Assembly: GCA_045616665.1 (NCBI GenBank)
Contig: JAZLHE010000112.1
Span: 1 to 15,463, forward strand
Length of the DNA: 15,463 nucleotides
Direction: 5' to 3'
Origin: RUG11690 sp045616665
GTDB lineage: Bacteria > Bacteroidota > Bacteroidia > Bacteroidales > WCHB1-69
The first letter of the stretch is position 1, and every line of letters starts with the position of its first letter. The notes beneath the pieces are model-generated. The model was not told the origin of the DNA and did not search any database. It saw only the letters and a list, made by a program, of their open reading frames with translations. Positions 6,176 through 12,736 of the stretch are shown in pieces. The position numbers were made by a program, and so were the translations under genes.

Positions 6176-6919
6176 TTAAAGCATAATTTGAGTAACCACC
6201 ATATTGAGAATCAGGATGGCGAAACTTGCCACGACAATTCCCTTGGTACTTGCCGCGCCCAACTCCAAGGCACCGCCGGTGATGCGATAGCCGTAGAAGG
6301 AAGACACCGAAGAGATGACGAAAGCGAAGACCACCGTTTTTGTCAACGCATAAATGATGTCGTACATTCTGAAGAAGGAAGTGACCCCATCCAGAAAATC
6401 GTAAGTGGTGACGGCTCCGGTGAGCACCACGGTAAGATAGCCGCCCACCAATGCGAAGAATATGCTGATAATGGTAAGCAAGGGAATCATAATGACGGCG
6501 GCAACGATTTTGGGAAGCACCAAATACGAAGCCGGATTGATACCCATCACTTCCAAGGCATCGATTTGTTCGGTGACCCGCATACTGCCGATTTCGGCCG
6601 TGATACGAGAACCGAGATTTCCTACCAAGAGCAAGCTGATGATGGTGGGACAAAGTTCCATCACGGCGGTGGTTTTCACGATATAGCCCACACACCACTT
6701 GGGAATCCAGTTACTCTCAATCTGCATCGCCGTCTGCATCGTGATGACGGCGCCCAGCGTAATAGACACGATGCTGACGATAAGCAAGGAACCGATACCC
6801 ATCGCGTCCATTTCAAAAATCGTTTTTTTAGAAAAGACCTTCCATTTGCTCGGATTCGAGAAGACCTTTCCCAAAAAAGTGAAATATTCGCCAAAAGTTT
6901 CAATAAATTTTCTAATCAT
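6176..6919 (-). CDS. mlaE: MlaE-type phospholipid transport permease
   Basis: A 247-residue integral membrane protein of the MlaE/YrbE family. It shows an amphipathic N-terminus, about five to six hydrophobic segments, and the family's central motif region LVGNLGSRITAEIG with MRVTEQIDALEVMGINP (about 122-153). These are the cytoplasmic coupling elements that contact MlaF. A final segment holds GGALELGAASTKGIVVA. The length is normal. The start is an ATG 9 nt after the murA stop codon, and MlaF follows after 10 nt. Confidence 0.92.
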   Translation of the reverse strand: MIRKFIETFGEYFTFLGKVFSNPSKWKVFSKKTIFEMDAMGIGSLLIVSIVSITLGAVITMQTAMQIESNWIPKWCVGYIVKTTAVMELCPTIISLLLVGNLGSRITAEIGSMRVTEQIDALEVMGINPASYLVLPKIVAAVIMIPLLTIISIFFALVGGYLTVVLTGAVTTYDFLDGVTSFFRMYDIIYALTKTVVFAFVISSVSSFYGYRITGGALELGAASTKGIVVASFAILILNMVVTQIML

Positions 6920-6928
6920 AAGCCAAAT

Positions 6929-8233
6929 TTACGCTTCTCTAACGATTTTTGCCCCAAGGGCATTCAATCTTTCCACAATATTTTGATAACCTCTATCAAT
7001 CTGTTCCACATTTTGAATCACGCTGGTACCTTCTGCCGACAATGCCGCGATGAGCAAGGCCACACCCGCACGAATATCTGGCGAAGCCATCGTCGTGCCA
7101 CGCAATCTGTATTTGTGGTTCAGGCCGATTACGGTCGCACGATGGGGATCGCACAAAATAATCTGGGCACCCATTTCCTGCAATTTATCGACAAAGAACA
7201 AACGGCTTTCGAACATTTTCTGATGAATCAGCACGCTACCTCTTGCCTGAATAGCCGTCACCAAGGCGATACTGATCAAGTCGGGAGTAAAACCCGGCCA
7301 CGGAGCATCGGCAATGGTCAAGATAGAACCATCCATATTGGTTTCAATCTCGTAGGTTTTATGTTTCGGAATATAAATATCGTCGCCACGTTTTTCACAA
7401 CGCACACCCAATTTTGAAAAAGTATAAGGAATGATGCCCAAGTGCCGGAAAGCGCAATCCTTAATCGTGATTTCGGAACCCGTGATGGCCGCCATTCCCA
7501 TAAAGCTGCCAACCTCGATCATATCGGGAAGGATGCGGTGTTCGCAGCCGTGCAATTCATCCACGCCCTCAATGGTCAGCAAGTTGGAACCGATACCGCT
7601 GATTTTCGCGCCCATATTATTCAACATCGTACACAACTGATACAGATACGGTTCGCAGGCGGCATTGAAAATGGTGGTTTTCCCCTTTGCTTTCACCGCT
7701 GCCATCACAATATTGGCCGTACCTGTCACGGAGGCTTCGTTCAGCAGCATATATGTTCCCTGCAAGGGATTGGCTGTCAGTTCGTAAATATTGTCTTCCG
7801 TCAAATTCACCGTGGCACCCAAATTGGAAAAACCTTCGAAATGCACGGTCAAAGGTCTTCTTCCGATCTTGTCGCCACCCGGCTTGGCGGAATAGGCCTT
7901 ACCAAAACGACCCAAAAGCGGTCCCAAAATCATAATGGAAGCCCGGATTGATGCCGACAACTTAATAAATTCAGGTGTTTTCAAAAAATCCAGATGAATG
8001 TCTTTCGCCCTAAATTGATAGGTATCGGCATTTATCGGCGTAATTTCCACACCGATAGCGGCCAAGATTTCCATTAAGCGCCTAACATCGCGAATAGCCG
8101 GAACGTTGGATATCGTTACAGGTTCCTCGGTCAACAGCACCGCGCATAAAACCTGCAGTGCCTCGTTCTTGGCTCCTTGAGGCATAATTTCACCTTTCAA
8201 TGTTCGTCCGCCCTGAATGATAAATTTTCCCAT
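6929..8233 (-). CDS. murA: UDP-N-acetylglucosamine 1-carboxyvinyltransferase (MurA) with Asp in place of the catalytic Cys
   Basis: A 434-residue enzyme of full length. MurA transfers enolpyruvate from PEP to UDP-GlcNAc, the first committed step of peptidoglycan synthesis, in the cytoplasm. Visible residues are Lys22-Asn23 (QGAKNEA), Asp318 in the PGFTPD loop (equivalent to E. coli Asp305) and Arg388 in SPDIRAG (equivalent to Arg397). In the flexible loop, PGGDKIGRRP carries Asp121 where E. coli has Cys115. The Asp form is known from other bacteria as active and insensitive to fosfomycin, so intrinsic fosfomycin resistance of this target is inferred. It lies between the C10 peptidase gene (29-bp gap) and mlaE (9-bp gap). 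Confidence 0.96.
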   Translation of the reverse strand: MGKFIIQGGRTLKGEIMPQGAKNEALQVLCAVLLTEEPVTISNVPAIRDVRRLMEILAAIGVEITPINADTYQFRAKDIHLDFLKTPEFIKLSASIRASIMILGPLLGRFGKAYSAKPGGDKIGRRPLTVHFEGFSNLGATVNLTEDNIYELTANPLQGTYMLLNEASVTGTANIVMAAVKAKGKTTIFNAACEPYLYQLCTMLNNMGAKISGIGSNLLTIEGVDELHGCEHRILPDMIEVGSFMGMAAITGSEITIKDCAFRHLGIIPYTFSKLGVRCEKRGDDIYIPKHKTYEIETNMDGSILTIADAPWPGFTPDLISIALVTAIQARGSVLIHQKMFESRLFFVDKLQEMGAQIILCDPHRATVIGLNHKYRLRGTTMASPDIRAGVALLIAALSAEGTSVIQNVEQIDRGYQNIVERLNALGAKIVREA

Positions 8234-8262
8234 AATATTATCGAGATAAATTTGACAAAAAA

Positions 8263-9507
8263 TTATTTTTCCGCCACCTTTCCAGTAGATAACGTAGATT
8301 TAACTCCTTCATAATAAGAAGGATAAATATTAATAATCATTCTTTCCAGATGATTCCAATTATAATCCAGCTTTGACACTTTCGTCACCAAATCATCGAT
8401 AGAATACCAGCCATTGGCTTCCCCGTCGTATCCCCAGTTGAAATGGAACATATCGGTATTGGCATTATAGCCATCGCAAACGTATGCGTGACCGCATTCC
8501 GCGAAATTATTCACCGCCAACGAGGCGCTGGCATACAACACGGGGCAGCCGCATTTGATTTCCTCAATGATCATCGCCTTCCAGCTTTTGGTTCCATAAC
8601 TTGAACGCAACTTCCTTTCCGCCTTGTCGCTAAAGTCGAAAGTGGCCACAAAACCATCACGAGCCTTATCGGGCCAGGCAAACGACTGACAGCCGTACAT
8701 CTTGGAAGCATAGCAATAATGCATTCCCGCCGACAAACCGCAATCACGCATCAGGCGAGAAATCATTTTTCTTTCCTTTTCGAAATTTGCAGATTTGGCT
8801 TTCAGGGTATCGGTCATAAGAGACCAGTCATAGTGTTCGCCGGTATAAGGCGATTGTAGCGGATACTTCCAATAGCGGATGATTTGCGCCATTGCGGTCG
8901 CCACACAACCGGTTGGGCATTTGCGAATACTAGCGCAAGCGCACTTGTCTATCGTTTCGGTGACCAAAAAGTTATAGCCGTCGCACACTTTCGGATAAGC
9001 ACGCGTCTGTCCCCACGCACTCGTCAACAAAGGACCGTAAACACCGCCTTGCTGAGGAAATTTCTGTTTGCCATCCGCTTTCAGCAAATCGTTCCATTCG
9101 CTGGTCACGAAATTTTTATATTCCGTTTCATTGATGGCATAATTGATTTGCGCGCAACATTTCTCCAGAAAAATATTCATACCCGGGGAAACCTCGTCAC
9201 TGGACTGATTCAAAACAGAAATACCTCCCGTACGATAACGATAGCCGATAATCGCCTTGCAACTTTTCACGCCCGCCAGAAGCACGGAAGCGTTATTCTT
9301 AAAAATCACCTCATAAATCAGTGTATGTCCGTTTTGCTTGAGTTCGTGGACCACACGCACATTCTGCACAGTATAATCCTGTGAACCTTCGCGGGGTGCC
9401 ATATAATGCACGGCAGCCCATTTGGCTTCTTCCGGCGAGACAAACTTTTGTGCCCACAGGGAAAAGCAAACGCAACACAACACAAATGCCAAAATCCAGC
9501 GTTTCAT
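8263..9507 (-). CDS. C10 family (streptopain-like) secreted cysteine peptidase
   Basis: A 414-residue protein taken from the ATG at 9507, which gives MKRWILAFVLCCVCFSLWAQ as a signal peptide; an in-frame TTG at 9516 would add only three residues. A propeptide-like Spi/inhibitor region covers about 20-150. The papain-like catalytic domain has Gln167 in SAWGQ (oxyanion hole), Cys201 in CPTGCVATAMAQI, His340 in ECGHAYVCDGY and Trp358 in HFNWGYDG, as in SpeB, interpain and Bacteroides fragilipains. It is unusually rich in Cys (KCACASIRKC before the nucleophile), so disulfides are plausible. No T9SS sorting domain is present, so export is probably by Sec to the periplasm or beyond. It lies 14 nt after the phosphofructokinase gene. 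Confidence 0.92.
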   Translation of the reverse strand: MKRWILAFVLCCVCFSLWAQKFVSPEEAKWAAVHYMAPREGSQDYTVQNVRVVHELKQNGHTLIYEVIFKNNASVLLAGVKSCKAIIGYRYRTGGISVLNQSSDEVSPGMNIFLEKCCAQINYAINETEYKNFVTSEWNDLLKADGKQKFPQQGGVYGPLLTSAWGQTRAYPKVCDGYNFLVTETIDKCACASIRKCPTGCVATAMAQIIRYWKYPLQSPYTGEHYDWSLMTDTLKAKSANFEKERKMISRLMRDCGLSAGMHYCYASKMYGCQSFAWPDKARDGFVATFDFSDKAERKLRSSYGTKSWKAMIIEEIKCGCPVLYASASLAVNNFAECGHAYVCDGYNANTDMFHFNWGYDGEANGWYSIDDLVTKVSKLDYNWNHLERMIINIYPSYYEGVKSTLSTGKVAEK

Positions 9508-9521
9508 TGATATCAATTTTA

Positions 9522-10757
9522 TTAATCCTGAGGAATCACGATAGGAAATTCGTGGGTAAATTCCATACGATAAGGAGCCCCGATGATGTTGGTCAGGAAA
9601 TCGACATATTGGTCGGTGAACATAAATTCGTTAGGATTGTAATAATTGGAAGGCAAGGGGAAATTACCGATATTGCCCATGTCGATAGCGTCGGTATGGA
9701 ATTCTTCCAGTTCATTATAAGGCACGATGTCGCGCATCACAGGCATCTTTCCATATTCTTCGCGAAGCAATAAATCTACCACCTTATCTGCCAAAGTAGA
9801 TGTGAGACGACGGTCATACTCATAACATTTGCCTGAACGAGGAATATAACCGGAAATCTGGCCACGAGCTTCAACGCCCAACTTTTTACCGATTTCGGAA
9901 GCGATAACGCCGCTGATACCGCCAAAGCGAGGATGTCCGTATTCGTCCAAATCGGGACTTGCGTAAACCATATCCAGACATTCCTTTTCCTCGTTCCACC
10001 ATCTCACGCCTTCAGAAACAGCGATAATCAGACTGCGTTTCTTTGAACGCATAAACTGTTCTTTTACGTGTTCGAAAAAGAAGTCCTTACGTTCCTTGGT
10101 CATTTCGACTTCGGGTACCAGGGCCACCTGAGCACCACCGAAGACGGCGGTTCCCGTCAGCCAGCCTGCATCACGACCCATCACTTCCAGCACCATAATA
10201 CGCTGATGAGACTCGTTGGTCGTATGCAGCTTGCTGGTCAGCTTTTTAATAGCCATAGCCCCTGAAGGGAAACCCGGGCACAACACCGTTTCGTATTGTT
10301 TACCCTGATAATGATGGATGGAACGTGTACGCAAGTCATTATCAATAGTTTTTGGGAAACCGATGACCGGAATGCCATAGGTTTCGTACATTTTTTTAGC
10401 AGCTCCATTGGTATCGTCGCCACCGATCGTCACCAACACATCAATTTTATATCTTTCGATATTGCGCAAGATCTGCTGGGAACGGTCTTCCGGATTTTTC
10501 TTACTTGGAAAAGGATTGGTACGACTTGACAACAAAGCGGTACCGCCATAAATTCCGTTATACGGGATATTGGTCAGATCCACCACGTCGCCATCGCCGA
10601 GCAGGCCTTTCCAGCCGCGCAAGATTCCATAAACCTTGAAGCCCAGCATAGAGGCACGATTTCTAACTGCTTCGATACTTGAATTGATGGCTGGGGTGTC
10701 GCCACCACCAGACAAAATGGCCAATGTTTTACCGGCAAATATTTTTTCTTCTCTCAT
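9522..10757 (-). CDS. Phosphofructokinase, probably PPi-dependent
   Basis: A 411-residue protein of the phosphofructokinase family that phosphorylates fructose 6-phosphate at C1 in glycolysis. Visible motifs are LSGGGDTPAINSSI (15-28, nucleotide or PPi loop), IGGDDTNG (111-118), PKTIDND (135-141, catalytic Asp139) and MGRDAGW. ATP enzymes have GGDGS at the second motif; the GGDD form with Lys136 in PKTIDND is the established mark of PPi-linked enzymes, so a reversible PPi-dependent activity is predicted. It is longer than bacterial PfkA (about 320) and shorter than long Pfp (about 550), as in the mid-length clade. It lies 17 nt after the DUF4197 gene and just before the C10 peptidase gene. 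Confidence 0.92.
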   Translation of the reverse strand: MREEKIFAGKTLAILSGGGDTPAINSSIEAVRNRASMLGFKVYGILRGWKGLLGDGDVVDLTNIPYNGIYGGTALLSSRTNPFPSKKNPEDRSQQILRNIERYKIDVLVTIGGDDTNGAAKKMYETYGIPVIGFPKTIDNDLRTRSIHHYQGKQYETVLCPGFPSGAMAIKKLTSKLHTTNESHQRIMVLEVMGRDAGWLTGTAVFGGAQVALVPEVEMTKERKDFFFEHVKEQFMRSKKRSLIIAVSEGVRWWNEEKECLDMVYASPDLDEYGHPRFGGISGVIASEIGKKLGVEARGQISGYIPRSGKCYEYDRRLTSTLADKVVDLLLREEYGKMPVMRDIVPYNELEEFHTDAIDMGNIGNFPLPSNYYNPNEFMFTDQYVDFLTNIIGAPYRMEFTHEFPIVIPQD

Positions 10758-10774
10758 AACTATTTATTTTTCAA

Positions 10775-11500
10775 TTATCTATTTCCAAAAACGACATATA
10801 AATCATCGGTCAGACGATATTCTTCGAAGCCACGCACCAGACCTTCATATTCGGCCATTTCCGAATAAATGCCTTCCATCATTTCATTGGTAACGTACTG
10901 AGGCAAATTAAAGTAAACGTGCTGTTGGGTGGCGTCATAATAATACCCCACCAGCTGGTCCCATTCCGCCATAACGTAAGCAGAAGTCAGTTTAACACGA
11001 ACAGGAGACAGAAGGGATTCCGCGATTTCCGATTTCTTATTGGTCACGAAATATTCCGTCAAAGCGTCGCTGCTGGAAGAAGACAGCAAGGCCTGCGGAT
11101 TGGCATAGGAGATGCTGTTGCGGGCAGCGCCACAGGCACTAACAATGTCATCACCACAAGTTTCGGCCACACGATTAAGGTGAACTTCCAACGAATCAAG
11201 CAAATCGGCTTTACCCAATCCTTCCAAGACCAAAGCCATCTCCGACAACTCCGTTGGCCATTCGATGCGGTATTTCCCATCTTTGTAGGTGTTGAAACCA
11301 TAACCGAGACTTTGGTCCAAAGAATTTGCGGGACACAGATTTCCGACCGCATAATCGGTTGACAGTTCCAGACAATCTGAAAATGCCAGTTCTATTTGTA
11401 TTTTTGTCAACAATTTTTTGGCATATTTACCCGAAGTATCTTCACAAGACGCGAAAAGGAAGGCCAAGGCCACCACGCATAATATCTGCAGTTTTTTCAT
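10775..11500 (-). CDS. DUF4197 family lipoprotein
   Basis: A 241-residue protein with a lipoprotein signal peptide (lipobox FASC, Cys19). The mature part matches the DUF4197 pattern as I remember it: a helical region with LVLEGLGKADLLDSLEVHLNRVAE (about 90-113), then NPQALLSSSSSDALTEYF (about 133-150) and a C-terminal YVTNEMMEGIYSEMAEYEGLVR. The function of the family is unknown. Asp and Glu follow the lipidated Cys; in Bacteroidota such acidic residues after the Cys can mark surface export, which is only suggestive here. The gene has its own promoter-like box (11527-11534) and heads the eight-gene run. Confidence 0.85.
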   Translation of the reverse strand: MKKLQILCVVALAFLFASCEDTSGKYAKKLLTKIQIELAFSDCLELSTDYAVGNLCPANSLDQSLGYGFNTYKDGKYRIEWPTELSEMALVLEGLGKADLLDSLEVHLNRVAETCGDDIVSACGAARNSISYANPQALLSSSSSDALTEYFVTNKKSEIAESLLSPVRVKLTSAYVMAEWDQLVGYYYDATQQHVYFNLPQYVTNEMMEGIYSEMAEYEGLVRGFEEYRLTDDLYVVFGNR

Positions 11501-11526
11501 AGTATAGATTTTATCACAATAAACTG

Positions 11527-11534
11527 CAAAGATA
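11527..11534 (-). promoter_or_regulatory. -7 promoter box heading the DUF4197-to-DUF721 gene run
   Basis: The minus strand reads TATCTTTG, a perfect TAnnTTTG Bacteroidota -7 box, 26 bp before the ATG at 11500 and giving a leader of about 20 nt. A clear TTTG at -33 is not seen (an AT-rich tract is there). It is the only good promoter match I found upstream of any gene in the run ending at 4602. Confidence 0.6.
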
Positions 11535-11760
11535 CTAATTTTTTTAGAAACTATCTATTTTTTGAAGGAACAAATCTTTATTTTCAGATTTTCAGGGTGA
11601 TTTACAATGAATTACTGGAATTGTCTCTTGGATTTTTTCAAGGACTATTTTCTATTTACGACATTGGGTTTGGAACCGAAAGGAAGGTTTGGCTGCCACC
11701 TAAACTGATTGCCACAAATCGGGTAATTAGCGGAGGGGTTAGGGTATAGAGAATGATGTG

Positions 11761-12037
11761 GCTTCTCTCCGAGAAGCAGGTAGCGGTACGCATTACAAGC
11801 ACCCGCATCGCCACTCACTGCGTTCGCCTGGATGCGGGGTTATGGAAGTGGGTTCTCTCCGAGAACGATTGGTGGGATGTTTGACAATAGATGCCATCGA
11901 CCTCGAAGAGGTCGCATCTCCATAACCCCAGATTAGCGATAGCGTAATCTGGGGCTTCCATCTGTGAATAAGATACGCCACAGCGCAATCTAGGTGATAA
12001 TACCGTGGACGTAATCACCAGCATCTCGGAGAGATGC
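11761..12037. repeat. Cluster of seven short hairpins
   Basis: Perfect inverted repeats in order: GCTTCTC-TCC-GAGAAGC (11761-11777); CCCGCATC with GATGCGGG (11802-11809 and 11831-11838); GTTCTC-TCC-GAGAAC (11852-11866); GACCTC-GAA-GAGGTC (11899-11913) inside an outer AGATGC/GCATCT pair (11889-11919); CCCCAGATTA with TAATCTGGGG (11926-11954, 9-nt loop); GGTGAT with ATCACC (11993-12019); GCATCTC-GGA-GAGATGC (12021-12037). Four share a 3-nt loop closed by a C-rich/G-rich 6-7 bp stem. No T tracts follow, so serial terminators are unlikely. The pattern fits decayed palindromic repeat elements or a structured RNA. Confidence 0.75.
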
Positions 12038-12124
12038 CACATCAAAGCAATGGCTACTCCAATAACAACGACATTTTACTTTCCCCATCGGACAGCGTAA
12101 AGGCTACCCTACTTTATTTTTCTT

Positions 12125-12691
12125 TTAGCAGTTGAGAAACGCCCCGATTTTATCCACGGCTTCCTGCTGGGCCACTTCCAACACATCGTTGACGATCACC
12201 AAATCGAATTTGGGAGCGAAAGACAATTCAAATTCTGCTTTGTCCAAACGCTTTTTGATGGATTCTTGCGTTTCGGTACCTCTTCCGTGTAAACGTTCCT
12301 TCAAGGCATCTAATGTGGGAGGCTTGATAAAGACAGATAAAGCCTTGTCGCCATACAATTTTTTGATATTCAGTCCGCCCACGACATCCACATCGAAAAT
12401 CACGTGACCGCCGGCATTCCAAATGCGTTCCACTTCCGATTTCAGCGTGCCGTAAAACTGGTTGGGATACACTTCCTGCCATTCCAAGAATTCATCGGCG
12501 GCAATCTTCTGTTTGAAATCGTCCACAGACAAAAAATAATAATCCTTTCCATCCTGTTCTTGTCCACGAACAGCACGGCTGGTGGCGGAAATTGAAAATT
12601 CCAACTTGGGTTGTTGCAGCAACAAATGTTTCACAATGGAAGTTTTACCCGCACCAGACGGAGCCGAAACAATCACTAATTTTCCTTTCAT
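12125..12691 (-). CDS. gmk: Guanylate kinase
   Basis: A 188-residue enzyme of normal length that converts GMP and ATP to GDP and ADP in the cytoplasm. The P-loop is SAPSGAGKTS (9-18). The GMP-binding region has SATSRAVRGQEQDGKDYYFL (35-54; this family usually has SATTR or SATSR followed by RxxExxGxDYxF). The lid region has RGTETQESIKKRL. VIVNDVLE near the C-terminus is the usual final strand motif. The ATG at 12691 is 45 bp after the DPP IV stop codon with no promoter-like box between them, so co-transcription is likely. Confidence 0.96.
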   Translation of the reverse strand: MKGKLVIVSAPSGAGKTSIVKHLLLQQPKLEFSISATSRAVRGQEQDGKDYYFLSVDDFKQKIAADEFLEWQEVYPNQFYGTLKSEVERIWNAGGHVIFDVDVVGGLNIKKLYGDKALSVFIKPPTLDALKERLHGRGTETQESIKKRLDKAEFELSFAPKFDLVIVNDVLEVAQQEAVDKIGAFLNC

Positions 12692-12736
12692 AATCTAAAA
12701 ATTGAGTTTGTTGATGAGGCGTGTCACAAGCCGTTT

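Larger units (their letters stand above)
11501..12124. other. Gene-free spacer: promoter, featureless stretch, hairpin cluster
   Basis: These 624 bp hold no credible gene. The left end has the TATCTTTG box. From 11535 to about 11760 the sequence is AT-rich and I recognise nothing in it. From 11761 to 12037 it is packed with perfect inverted repeats (listed separately). From 12038 to the end of gmk no T-tract terminator is evident. Confidence 0.7.

Noticed and set aside
5771..7417. A 548-codon plus-strand open frame across mlaF, mlaE and murA
   Set aside because: It is antisense to three well-identified genes with intact motifs and has no recognisable domain.
9508..9516. TTG start at 9516 for the C10 peptidase
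   Set aside because: The ATG at 9507 directly begins a standard signal peptide (MKRW), and ATG is strongly preferred.
11793..12045. Minus-strand open frames of 62 and 76 codons in the spacer before gmk
   Set aside because: They lie entirely within the hairpin cluster, overlap each other, and have no start context or domain.
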